A stretch of DNA of 17,823 nucleotides. Source: Candidatus Aminicenantota bacterium. GTDB lineage: Bacteria > Acidobacteriota > Aminicenantia > Aminicenantales > Aminicenantaceae. This document shows, one piece after another, positions 6,354 to 13,669 of the stretch (position 1 is the first letter of the stretch; every line of letters starts with the position of its first letter). Below the pieces are notes generated by a model, which was not told where the DNA came from, searched no databases, and saw nothing but the letters and a program-made list of their open reading frames with translations. The DNA is taken from contig JAUWYH010000008.1 of the NCBI GenBank assembly GCA_030615975.1, positions 1 to 17,823 of the forward strand, in the 5' to 3' direction. The position numbers were made by a program, and so were the translations under genes.

Positions 6354-7442
6354 GTGCGAAGTTATCTTCTGAACAAAGAATTCAACGAAAAGGCGCTTGT
6401 ATCCTGTTATTTTTTTCATGGTGAAGAGACTTTTCTTGCTTTTCAGTTTATCCAGGAGTTAAAGGAGGGCCTGATTTCTCCGGATGTCCAGGATTATAAT
6501 TTGGAAAGATTCAATCTGGAAGATCATTCTTGGATGGAAATCATCGATTTAGCTCGTACCATCCCTTTCTTTCTCTCCTCATGGCGGATAATTGTCGTTG
6601 AGGTTATCAAAGGGAAAAAGGAGACTCTTTCCGAGTCTGAGAAAAAAATATTAAAAGATTATTTTTCTTCTCCCTCTTCCCAAACTGTTATTGTAATCAT
6701 TTATTCAGGAAAAATAAGAAAGGATTCCTCTCTCTTCAGGTTTTTTTCATCTCTTTCGACCTCTTTAGTCTGCATGAGAGAGGTGAAACCTTTAAGAGAA
6801 AGATCGCTTCTTGTCTGGATGGATAAAAAACTTCTTTCTTTAGGGAAGACAGCCACCCATGAAGCAAAAAAGAGAGTGGAAGAGTTGACTGGGAATGATC
6901 TTAGAAGAGTGAATAATGAGCTGGAAAAAATTGTGACATTCATCGGTGAGAAAAAGGTAATAGAATTGGATGATGTCAATCAGGTATTGGGGTGGGTGAA
7001 GACATTTTTTGAATGGGAAATGGCAGATAGCCTAGAAAAGGTTGATTTTGACCAGAGCCTTATTGTGTTGGATAATTTGTTCAAAGAAGGCATAAAACCT
7101 GAATTCATCTTAGGAATAATGGCAAGATTTTTCCGCGATATTATTTTAGCCAAGCTATGGCTGAGAGAAAAAGATAAAGATCGCAAGGCTATTTTCAAAG
7201 AATTAAAACCTCATATCCAGGAAAGATATGGAAAATTTTACAGGGATAAATACCAGATGTTTTTCTCCTTAGTGGAGAAGCTTTCGATGAAAAAGTTGAA
7301 TCATTTTCTTGATGAGCTGGGGAAGATTGACTTAAAAATCAAGACTTCAGATGTTTCTGAGCAGGCTCTTCTGGAGAGGTTTCTTTTTGACTATTGTGGT
7401 CTTCGCAAAAATGGAAGAGCTACTTGGAAGGAGATGGGTTAA
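6354..7442 (+). CDS. holA: DNA polymerase III subunit delta
   Basis: This is the delta subunit of the clamp-loader complex, which opens the beta sliding clamp during replication. The 362 residues are close to the usual 330-350. The N-terminus reads YFFHGEETFLAFQFIQEL, matching the family's degenerate P-loop region. Later segments such as RTIPFFLSSWRIIVVEV and TGNDLRRVNNELEKIV are typical of HolA (AAA+-like and lid domains), with a helical collar domain at the end. The start is GTG, three bases after the lptE stop, with AAGGA about 11 bases upstream. It is the third gene of the leuS operon. Its last 23 bases overlap the end of rpsT on the opposite strand. Confidence 0.93.
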   Translation: MRSYLLNKEFNEKALVSCYFFHGEETFLAFQFIQELKEGLISPDVQDYNLERFNLEDHSWMEIIDLARTIPFFLSSWRIIVVEVIKGKKETLSESEKKILKDYFSSPSSQTVIVIIYSGKIRKDSSLFRFFSSLSTSLVCMREVKPLRERSLLVWMDKKLLSLGKTATHEAKKRVEELTGNDLRRVNNELEKIVTFIGEKKVIELDDVNQVLGWVKTFFEWEMADSLEKVDFDQSLIVLDNLFKEGIKPEFILGIMARFFRDIILAKLWLREKDKDRKAIFKELKPHIQERYGKFYRDKYQMFFSLVEKLSMKKLNHFLDELGKIDLKIKTSDVSEQALLERFLFDYCGLRKNGRATWKEMG

Positions 7443-7698
7443 TCATTTCGACCTGTTGGCTCAATCTTGATTTGTATCTTCTGCCTGAATTTTCGTGGAT
7501 CGTTCCTTTTTTTACTGATTTATCAATGATGGACAAGGCGAGAGGAAGAAGCTTTACTGCTTCTTCTCTGTCTTTGTTTTTGATGGACTCTCTAAGTTTT
7601 TTTATTTGTGATCGGAGCATAGACTTGTTTCTCTTGTTTATAGCATTTCGGCGCAAACTCCGCCTCCACTGACGAATGGCAGATTTATGTTGAGCCAT
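7420..7698 (-). CDS. rpsT: 30S ribosomal protein S20
   Basis: This small basic ribosomal protein binds 16S rRNA in the body of the 30S subunit. From the ATG at 7698 it has 92 residues, the normal size, starting MAQHKSAIRQWRRSLRRN and ending in a Lys/Arg/Ser-rich helix (SGRRYKSRLSQQ), which is diagnostic of S20. The start is fixed by a strong AAGGAG at 7710-7705, six bases from the ATG. The open frame extends upstream to 7884, but that part runs over the start of murJ and is not S20. It is transcribed alone from a good promoter just upstream, head-to-head with murJ and tail-to-tail with holA. rpsT near holA and murJ is a known bacterial neighbourhood. Confidence 0.97.
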   Translation of the reverse strand: MAQHKSAIRQWRRSLRRNAINKRNKSMLRSQIKKLRESIKNKDREEAVKLLPLALSIIDKSVKKGTIHENSGRRYKSRLSQQVEMINPSPSK

Positions 7699-7704
7699 CT
7701 CTTT

Positions 7705-7710
7705 CTCCTT
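7705..7710 (-). promoter_or_regulatory. Strong Shine-Dalgarno of rpsT
   Basis: AAGGAG lies six bases upstream of the rpsT ATG at 7698. It is one of few clear ribosome-binding sites in the window and decides the start, excluding the longer frame. Confidence 0.85.
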
Positions 7711-7722
7711 AATGGAAGTGGT

Positions 7723-7751
7723 ATGATAAGGCATCCTTTTGCCAAAGTCAA
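7723..7751 (-). promoter_or_regulatory. rpsT promoter
   Basis: On the minus strand TTGACT (7751-7746), exactly 17 bases and TATCAT (7728-7723, five of six) form a strong sigma70-type promoter. The expected start is near 7716, leaving a leader of about 18 bases that contains AAGGAG. Confidence 0.7.
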
Positions 7752-7786
7752 ATTCTTTAAAAAGAGAGTTAGGAATTAAAAAGCAG

Positions 7787-9364
7787 ATGGAAGAAAGAGA
7801 AAAAAACAGAAGATTGATGAGATCAACCGTTGTTGTGGCTGCTCCCACTTTTTTGAGCAGGATTCTTGGTTTCCTAAGAGACATGATTCAGGCCTTTTAT
7901 CTAGGAACAAGCAGAAGTGGGGATGCTTTTACCATTGCTTATGTTATCCCCAATTTGTTAAGGCGATTGACTGGGGAAGGGGCGATGACAGCAGCTTTTG
8001 TCCCGATTTTTACTCAGATGAAAAAAGAAAAGTCAAGAGAGGAGCTATGGAAATTTGCCAATGCCTTCTTTTTTAATTTAACCTTGGTAATGGTTCTTCT
8101 CACCGTTATAGGAATAATCCTTTCTCCAATGCTAGTTAAGATAATTTCACCCGGTTTTAATGATATCACGGGGAAATGGGAGCTGACAACTGTCCTTACG
8201 CGGATCATGTTTCCTTACATTTTTTTTATAAGTTTGGCTGCTCTTGCCATGGCCATCCTGAATTCTTTCCATAAATTTTTCGTTCCTGCATTTACTCCTG
8301 TGCTATTTAATCTTTCTATAATCAGCATGGCTCTTCTTTTTGCAAGAACCACAGAGGAGCCTGCTTTTGTCTTTGCAGCTGGAGTTGTACTCGGAGGGAT
8401 ATTTCAGCTTGCCTTTCAGCTTCCTTTTCTATGGCGAAAAGGAATGCGCTTTAAATTTAATCTCTCCTTTTCCCATCCAGCCGTACGCAAGGTAGGGAGA
8501 TTGATGGTCCCAGGCATATTTGGTGTAGGTATCTACCAGATTAATTTCGCTATTAGCCGGATTATAGCCTCCTTATTAGAGGAAGGGAGTGCTGCCTCAC
8601 TCTATTTTGCCTCCAGAGTTCAAGAGCTTACACTCGGCCTTTTTTCTATTGCTCTTTCTATCGCTCTTCTTCCTACTTTTTCCGATCTTGCTGCCCGTCA
8701 TGATATCAAAGGGATGAAGAAAACTCTTATCTTTTCCCTAAAGCTTGTATTCTTAATAACGTTCCCGGCTATGGTTGGACTTTTGATTCTGAATCGCCCA
8801 ATCATTCAAGTCCTTTTTCAAAGGGGTGTTTTTGATGTGCAATCGACCACTATGAGTGCCTCTTGCCTTTTCTTTTTTTCCTTTAGCCTTCCGTTTATTT
8901 CAGGTGTAAAAATTTTTGCCCCTGCCTTTTACTCTCTTAAAGATACTAAAACACCTGTTATTGTTGCTTTTTTTGTTATGTTGATCTACATTTCCCTGTC
9001 ACTGATTTTAATGAAACCTCTGAGGGTCGGAGGTATAGCTTTAGCCCTGTCTTTAGCTTCTGTTTTCAATTTCCTTCTCCTTTTCCTTCTCCTTGAGAAA
9101 AAAATAGGGAAAATAAGGAAGAAAAAGATGTTCTCCTCAGCCTTGAAGTCTGCTTTTTCAGGGGTAGGGATGGGAGTTGTGGTCTGGTTTTTCATGAGAT
9201 ATTTTGAATTTCAACGTTTGGTCTTTCTAAAACAACTTGGAGTATTGCTTTCGGCTATTCTTTTAGGCATCGTGGTTTATGTTTTGTTAAATTTGCTTTT
9301 TAACAATGAAGATTTAAAAAATCTTAGGAATATTTTTTCTCGAGAGACAATTTTGAAAACATGA
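7787..9364 (+). CDS. murJ: Lipid II flippase MurJ
   Basis: This polytopic inner-membrane MOP-superfamily flippase moves lipid II across the membrane for peptidoglycan synthesis. From the ATG at 7787 it has 525 residues, normal for MurJ, and consists of successive hydrophobic helices (14 are expected from the family). Key signatures are SRILGFLRD at about 24-32, DAFTIAYVIPNLLRRLTGEGAMTAAFVPIF at about 46-75 (the conserved DAF...PN.LRR...EGA...AF.P.F block), and RGVFD in the second half. A TTG at 7739 extends the frame by 16 codons, but that part overlaps the rpsT promoter, and an AGGA lies a little upstream of 7787, so I use the ATG. dtd follows after nine bases, so the two are probably co-transcribed. 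Confidence 0.96.
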   Translation: MEEREKNRRLMRSTVVVAAPTFLSRILGFLRDMIQAFYLGTSRSGDAFTIAYVIPNLLRRLTGEGAMTAAFVPIFTQMKKEKSREELWKFANAFFFNLTLVMVLLTVIGIILSPMLVKIISPGFNDITGKWELTTVLTRIMFPYIFFISLAALAMAILNSFHKFFVPAFTPVLFNLSIISMALLFARTTEEPAFVFAAGVVLGGIFQLAFQLPFLWRKGMRFKFNLSFSHPAVRKVGRLMVPGIFGVGIYQINFAISRIIASLLEEGSAASLYFASRVQELTLGLFSIALSIALLPTFSDLAARHDIKGMKKTLIFSLKLVFLITFPAMVGLLILNRPIIQVLFQRGVFDVQSTTMSASCLFFFSFSLPFISGVKIFAPAFYSLKDTKTPVIVAFFVMLIYISLSLILMKPLRVGGIALALSLASVFNFLLLFLLLEKKIGKIRKKKMFSSALKSAFSGVGMGVVVWFFMRYFEFQRLVFLKQLGVLLSAILLGIVVYVLLNLLFNNEDLKNLRNIFSRETILKT

Positions 9365-9373
9365 GCGTGTCAG

Positions 9374-9835
9374 ATGAAGGTTGTTTTACAAAGAGTTAAG
9401 GAGGCCTCGGTCAAAGTTCAAGACAAGGTCACAGGGAAAATAAAGCGTGGAGTGTGTCTCCTTGTCGGTATAGAAAAGGGAGATTCGGAAAAAGATGCTC
9501 AATATCTTGCTCAGAAAATTGTGGAGTTAAGGATTTTTCCTGATAAAGAAGGAAAGATGAACTTGTCTTTATTAGAGATTAAAGGCAAAGTTCTGGCAGT
9601 GTCTCAATTTACTCTTGCCGGTTCTCTCAGGAAAGGCAGAAGACCGAGTTTTGATAGAGCTGAAAACCCAGAAAGAGCTGAGAGACTTTTTGATTATCTT
9701 GTCGGACTCATCAGGCAAAGAGGAATAAAAGTCGAGACAGGGATTTTTAGAGCCTTAATGGAAGTCTATTTAATAAACGATGGGCCTGTGACCTTCATCC
9801 TTGAAGCAAGGAAGGCTCAAGATGTGAAACATTGA
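9374..9835 (+). CDS. dtd: D-aminoacyl-tRNA deacylase
   Basis: This enzyme hydrolyses D-aminoacyl-tRNAs (and Gly-tRNA-Ala) to stop mis-incorporation during translation. It is a cytoplasmic homodimer. The 153 residues are close to the usual 145-150. It starts MKVVLQRVKEASVKV, and carries the SQFTL motif followed by KGRRPSFDRA and the C-terminal NDGPVTFILE motif with the Gly-cisPro element (GPVT). These two motifs form the active site. No Shine-Dalgarno is visible. The gene starts nine bases after the murJ stop and probably depends on murJ transcription. It converges with the HEAT-repeat genes, with 74 bases between that contain no obvious terminator. Confidence 0.97.
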   Translation: MKVVLQRVKEASVKVQDKVTGKIKRGVCLLVGIEKGDSEKDAQYLAQKIVELRIFPDKEGKMNLSLLEIKGKVLAVSQFTLAGSLRKGRRPSFDRAENPERAERLFDYLVGLIRQRGIKVETGIFRALMEVYLINDGPVTFILEARKAQDVKH

Positions 9836-9909
9836 ATCAGTTTTGTGAAGCCAAAGTCATGGAAGAAAACCGCTGAATTTAACTCTAGTGAATAGATTGA
9901 GCAAAAAGA

Positions 9910-10413
9910 TCAAATGAATTTTAATCGACTTGCTTTTCTTAAACCTTCCTCAGCTGATCTTCTTACGAATCGATTTTTGTCTTTTGCCAATTTGCTTAGA
10001 AGCGAAAGTGCCTCTTTCCCTCCGATTTCTCCCAAAGCCTGAGCGGCGCTTCTTCGGACTTCAGCATTTAAATCATTGAGGGCCACTTCGATAAGATTTA
10101 CAGAATATGGATTTTTTCTGATTCCTAAGATTTTTAAAACTGCGCTTTTTACATACCAAGGTTGTTTTAATAATTTTTGATAGATCATATTGAGATTGAA
10201 ATATTCACTTTTTCCGAGTTCAAAAATAATACAATCACGAATTTCTTCAGAGGGATCTTCCAAAGTCTCCAACAGCACTTCGTTAACCCAACTTCCTTCC
10301 AATCGGGCTATGGATTTAATGATTTTTAGCCTTATTTGTTTTTTCTTCGAGGATCTTATTTTTCTCAAAACCAATTGAGAGAGGTGTTTGTTTTTCTTAT
10401 TTTTTGTTTTCAA
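9910..10413 (-). CDS. HEAT-repeat protein, downstream frame (possibly second half of a split gene)
   Basis: This predicted soluble, all-helical protein of 167 residues starts at TTG 10413, directly after the TAA of the preceding frame and in the same reading frame. After a basic start it shows repeated helix pairs of HEAT/PBS-lyase type: LLETLEDPSEEIRDCIIFELGK, VALNDLNAEVRRSAAQALGEIGG and LAKDKNRFVRRSAEEGLRKAS, with the conserved Asp, Val-Arg and Ala-Leu positions. Such repeats are scaffolds for protein contacts, and no specific role can be read from them. No strong ribosome-binding site precedes the TTG (AAGG lies 11 bases upstream). It may be a separate gene or the 3' part of one longer gene that includes 10414-10686. 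It is the last gene of the ftsY-rib operon. Confidence 0.65.
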   Translation of the reverse strand: MKTKNKKNKHLSQLVLRKIRSSKKKQIRLKIIKSIARLEGSWVNEVLLETLEDPSEEIRDCIIFELGKSEYFNLNMIYQKLLKQPWYVKSAVLKILGIRKNPYSVNLIEVALNDLNAEVRRSAAQALGEIGGKEALSLLSKLAKDKNRFVRRSAEEGLRKASRLKFI

Positions 10414-10686
10414 TTATTTTAATGCCTTTTTAGCAGCCTTGGCCACGGCTTGAGAGGGATCTTTTGTGTATTCCTGGTAGATGGTACTTTCTTCGAAGGA
10501 AGTTTGGCTTAAAAGCTTAAGAGCTGTGGCACGAACAAGAGAGAAAGTCTTCTCATCTTTAATGGCCGAGAGAAGAAAAGAGATTTTTTCTCTTCCTTTG
10601 AGGTTATGGATTTGTTCATAAATAAATTTTATTTTCTCTTTTGAAGCGAGCGTCTTGAATTTTTCTGAAAATTCCTGAAGATCCAT
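10414..10686 (-). CDS. Small HEAT-repeat-like protein, upstream frame (possibly first half of a split gene)
   Basis: This 90-residue helical protein starts at the ATG at 10686 (MDLQEFSEKFKTLASKEK) and ends ...DPSQAVAKAAKKALK, which resembles the end of a HEAT repeat. The segment FSLVRATALKLLSQ also has HEAT-like spacing. No signal peptide or membrane segment is seen. Its TAA at 10416-10414 is immediately followed, in frame, by the next HEAT frame. Together they would encode about 258 residues with continuous repeats. It lies 54 bases downstream of ribBA and lacks a clear ribosome-binding site. The function is unknown. Interruption by a nonsense mutation, a base error or a real gene boundary cannot be separated from this sequence alone. 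Confidence 0.6.
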   Translation of the reverse strand: MDLQEFSEKFKTLASKEKIKFIYEQIHNLKGREKISFLLSAIKDEKTFSLVRATALKLLSQTSFEESTIYQEYTKDPSQAVAKAAKKALK

Positions 10687-10695
10687 TGTAATTAG

Positions 10696-10739
10696 AATCA
10701 GGAAATACTTAATTATTGGTTTTGGGACAATGCCTGATT
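10696..10739. repeat. Small inverted repeat between ribBA and HEAT genes
   Basis: AATCAGG (10696-10702) and CCTGATT (10733-10739) form a perfect 7-base inverted repeat with a 30-base loop in the ribBA/HEAT gap. There is no T-tract, so it is not a normal terminator. It may be an RNA processing structure or chance. Confidence 0.25.
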
Positions 10740-10740
10740 A

Positions 10741-11958
10741 TTAAACCATTTCTAGTATATGTCCCATTTTTTCCTTTTTGGTCTTCAGGTACTTAAAATT
10801 TGATTTATTAGGCGGGATTTCGATCGGCACGCGCTCAAAAATTTCCAATCCATAACCCGCCAACCCGATGTACTTTCGAGGATTATTAGTTATGAGGCGG
10901 AGTTTGGTGGCTCCTAATAAGGCCAAGATTTGAGCTCCTATCCCGTAATCCCTGTGATCAGGTTTAAAGCCCAGTTTACGATTGGCCTCAACTGTATCAA
11001 CCCCCTGATCTTGGATAGCATAAGCTTTGATTTTATTGATCAGGCCAATTCCTCTTCCCTCTTGATTGAGAATATAAAGAATGATTCCTTTTCCTTCTTT
11101 GTTGATCAATTCCATCGATTGATGAAGCTGTTCTCCACAGTCACAGCGGACAGAACCAAAGGTGTCTCCGGTTAAGCATTGAGAATGAGCTCGTACGAGT
11201 ATCGGCTCACCTTTTTTTATCTCTCCTTTTACTAGAGCCATATGGTGTTCTTTATATATGGTGTCTTCAAAAATCATTAGCCTAAATTGCCCGAAATTTG
11301 TCGGCAGATCTGCTTCTTCTATTTTTCTGACAAGCCGTTCGTGTTTCATCCGATATTTAATAAGATCAGCAATAGTGAGAATAGGAATATTATGGGTTTG
11401 ACTGAATTTCTCGAGTTGGGGTATCCGAGCCATTGTTCCATCCTCATTCATAATCTCACAGATGACTCCTGCAGGCTTTAAGCCTGCGATCCGAGCAATG
11501 TCAACGGCGGCCTCTGTCTGCCCCGCTCTCTCGAGAACCCCGCCGTCCTTTGCTTGTAGAGGAAAAATATGCCCAGGGCGAGCAAGATCTGAAGGAAGAA
11601 TTTTAGGATCTATTGCTGTTAGAATTGTTTTTGCCCTATCGTGAGCAGAAATTCCGGTTGTGACACCTTCTTTGCCATCTATAGAAACAGTGAAGGCTGT
11701 TTCGAAGCGAGCTGTGTTGTCCTGAACCATCAAAGGCAGATCAAGTTCTTTAACCCTTTTTTTTGTCAGTGGAAAGCAGATTAGACCTCGACCATGCTTT
11801 GACATGAAATTGATGATTTCAGGGACAACTTTTTCTGCGGCAACCATGAGGTCGCCTTCGTTTTCTCTGTCTTCATCATCGACAATGATAATCAGGCTGC
11901 CTGCTTTTACAGCTTTTACGGCTTGTTCTACTGAAATGGTTTTTGAGGTTCTAAACAT
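10741..11958 (-). CDS. ribBA: Bifunctional DHBP synthase / GTP cyclohydrolase II
   Basis: This is a two-domain cytoplasmic riboflavin enzyme of 405 residues. The N-terminal RibB domain makes 3,4-dihydroxy-2-butanone 4-phosphate from ribulose 5-phosphate. The C-terminal RibA domain opens GTP to the pyrimidine precursor. RibB motifs are DDEDRENEGDL (27-37), SKHGRGLICF, TTGISAHDRAKT and RPGHIFPL (127-134). The usual GHTEAAVD reads GQTEAAVD (146-153), replacing a metal-ligand His by Gln. RibA motifs are HSQCLTGD and RCDCGEQL (zinc Cys residues present), QEGRGIGL and TNNPRKYIGL. The start at 11958 is set by homology and by GAGGGA six bases upstream. An upstream in-frame start at 12003 would lie inside ribE. 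ribE ends two bases before this ATG. Confidence 0.96.
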   Translation of the reverse strand: MFRTSKTISVEQAVKAVKAGSLIIIVDDEDRENEGDLMVAAEKVVPEIINFMSKHGRGLICFPLTKKRVKELDLPLMVQDNTARFETAFTVSIDGKEGVTTGISAHDRAKTILTAIDPKILPSDLARPGHIFPLQAKDGGVLERAGQTEAAVDIARIAGLKPAGVICEIMNEDGTMARIPQLEKFSQTHNIPILTIADLIKYRMKHERLVRKIEEADLPTNFGQFRLMIFEDTIYKEHHMALVKGEIKKGEPILVRAHSQCLTGDTFGSVRCDCGEQLHQSMELINKEGKGIILYILNQEGRGIGLINKIKAYAIQDQGVDTVEANRKLGFKPDHRDYGIGAQILALLGATKLRLITNNPRKYIGLAGYGLEIFERVPIEIPPNKSNFKYLKTKKEKMGHILEMV

Positions 11959-11960
11959 AT

Positions 11961-12569
11961 TCAATCCCTCTCTTTTTTCTCTGCTTTTTCTTCGCCTATC
12001 CAATTATACACATATTTTCCTATCATGTCACATTCTAAATTGACTTCATCTCCGTTTTTTAGCTCCCCTAAGTTAGAATTTTTCAATGTAATTGGAATGA
12101 GTTCCACCTCGAAGGAAGAATATCCAAGTTCGGCAATGGTCAGACTTACCCCATTAAGGGCAACTGAACCTTTGCTGATAAAGTATCGCCTGAGTTCTGG
12201 AGGAAAAGAAATATTTAATCTTTCCCCATTTTTTTTCTTTATGATTTGACGAACCTTTCCTCGAAAGTCGATATGCCCTGTGACAAGATGGCCGTCTAAA
12301 GGAGATGAGAGAGTAAGAGGAAGCTCAAGATTTAACTTTCTTCCTTGCCGAAGAAGACCTAAGTTGGTTTTTTTTATTGTTTCTTCTGAGAGTCTGAAGA
12401 AAAGGAGGTTTTTCTGTTTTTTTATGAGAGTTAAGCAGACACCGTTGACAGCCAGACTTCCCCCGATATTTATCCGGGGAGCAAGAGTGGGAGCTTCGAT
12501 GACTATTTCCTTTTTTCCAAAACGAAGACCTTTAAAAAGACCGAGATGATTAATAATTCCTGTAAACAT
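11961..12569 (-). CDS. ribE: Riboflavin synthase, alpha chain
   Basis: This enzyme converts two 6,7-dimethyl-8-ribityllumazines into riboflavin plus the pyrimidine precursor. The 202 residues form two homologous lumazine-binding barrels. The first begins MFTGIINHLG and contains LAVNGVCLT. The second contains GHLVTGHIDF, KGSVALNGVSLT and the IPITLKNSNLG/NLECDMIGKYV ending, all diagnostic. The ATG at 12569 overlaps the ribD stop by one base (TGATG), so coupling is likely. The TTG one codon upstream is unlikely to be used. The enzyme needs lumazine from RibH, and no ribH lies in this window. Confidence 0.96.
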   Translation of the reverse strand: MFTGIINHLGLFKGLRFGKKEIVIEAPTLAPRINIGGSLAVNGVCLTLIKKQKNLLFFRLSEETIKKTNLGLLRQGRKLNLELPLTLSSPLDGHLVTGHIDFRGKVRQIIKKKNGERLNISFPPELRRYFISKGSVALNGVSLTIAELGYSSFEVELIPITLKNSNLGELKNGDEVNLECDMIGKYVYNWIGEEKAEKKERD

Positions 12570-13669
12570 CAAAAATATCCTTTCACAAAAATATCTTCAT
12601 CGATTTGAAAGGTGCTTATTTTTTTCAATCGAAGAGAATCTTTGATGAGATTTACGCCTTTTCCTTGAAGAAAAGAAGGAGCATTTTTTCCTCCGATCAA
12701 TCTGGGAGAGATGGTTATAAAAATCTTATCCACCAATTTTTCTTCAAGCAAGGATGTTAAGAGAAGAGCTCCTCCTTCCACCAATACGCTTGATATTTGT
12801 TGTTTTCCTAACCAGAAAAGAACTTTTTCTAAATCGATCTTGGACGCGGAGCTAGGAAGAAAAACAACTTCTATGCCTTTTTTTCTCAGAGCTTCTGCTT
12901 TTTTTTGAGAAGATTGGGGGAGAGTGAAGACAAAGATCTTTCCTTGGGAGAGGGTGTTGAGAATATTGGCCCTCAAAGGAAAACGAAGGTGGGAGTCGAG
13001 AATAATCCGGGCAAGGCGTTTTTGTCCCCAATTTGGATGGCGGACAGTCAGATGGGGATCGTCTTTGAGAAGTGTGTTAATACCGATCATGACAGCATCA
13101 AACTCTCCTCTTAAAAGATGAATGTATTCTCTCGTTTTTGAAGATGAAATCCACTGAGAGGAGAATTTCTTGGTGGCTATTTTGCCATCGAGACTCACAG
13201 CCACCTTAGCCACGATATAGGGAATCTTTTTTGTGATGTACTTTATATAAGTTTCGTTTAGGTGCTTGTTTTTCTCTTCTAGAAAGCCTAAGGAAACTTC
13301 TATGCCAGCCTCTCTTATTTTCTTTATTCCTTTTTTATAGACGAGAGGGTTAGGGTCGAGAGCGGAAATAACAACCTTTTTCGGTTTTGCCTGAAGGATA
13401 GTATCCACACATGGGGGTGTCCTTCCCCAATGAACACAGGGCTCGAGGGTGATGTATGCTGTGCTGTTTTGAGAGAGAGAACCTGCTCTTTGGAAGGCAA
13501 GAACCTCGGCATGGGGTTTCCCAGGCCTTTCATGGTAGCCATACCCGGCGATAACATCTTTTTTAACAACAACTGCACCCACATAGGGATTTGGACTTGC
13601 CCATCCTTTCGCTTTCTCAGCTAAAGCATAGGCCATTTCGAGATAGAAAATATCTTTAAGGTTTTTCAT
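12569..13669 (-). CDS. ribD: Bifunctional diaminohydroxyphosphoribosylaminopyrimidine deaminase / reductase
   Basis: This enzyme performs the second and third steps from GTP to riboflavin: deamination of the pyrimidine, then NADPH-dependent reduction of the ribosyl chain. The 366 residues match the family. The deaminase domain (about 1-145) has HAE at 53-55 and PCVHWGRTPPC at 77-87, supplying the zinc ligands His53, Cys78 and Cys87. The reductase domain begins near YIVAKVAVSLDGKIAT and includes AVMIGINTLLKDDPHLTVR and the VEGGALLLTSLL motif. The ATG overlaps the ftsY stop by four bases (ATGA). It is the second gene of the ftsY-rib operon. I see no FMN riboswitch ahead of it; the upstream DNA is ftsY coding sequence. 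Confidence 0.97.
   Translation of the reverse strand: MKNLKDIFYLEMAYALAEKAKGWASPNPYVGAVVVKKDVIAGYGYHERPGKPHAEVLAFQRAGSLSQNSTAYITLEPCVHWGRTPPCVDTILQAKPKKVVISALDPNPLVYKKGIKKIREAGIEVSLGFLEEKNKHLNETYIKYITKKIPYIVAKVAVSLDGKIATKKFSSQWISSSKTREYIHLLRGEFDAVMIGINTLLKDDPHLTVRHPNWGQKRLARIILDSHLRFPLRANILNTLSQGKIFVFTLPQSSQKKAEALRKKGIEVVFLPSSASKIDLEKVLFWLGKQQISSVLVEGGALLLTSLLEEKLVDKIFITISPRLIGGKNAPSFLQGKGVNLIKDSLRLKKISTFQIDEDIFVKGYF

Noticed and set aside
7739..7786. TTG-initiated N-terminal extension of MurJ
   Set aside because: It overlaps the rpsT promoter, adds non-homologous residues, and an ATG at 7787 with an AGGA upstream gives a normal MurJ length.
7699..7884. N-terminal extension of S20 to position 7884
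   Set aside because: This stretch is the reverse complement of the start of murJ. The strong AAGGAG and the MAQHKSA start fix rpsT at 7698.
9836..9909. Terminator between converging dtd and HEAT genes
   Set aside because: No hairpin with a T-tract is visible on either strand in these 74 bases.
3278..10398. Similar 24-base strings near 3278 and 10380 (both contain GAGAGGTGTTTGTT)
   Set aside because: Only two copies exist. One lies in the leuS leader and one in the Lys/Asn-rich start of a HEAT gene (on its reverse strand). With AT-rich composition this is best explained as chance.
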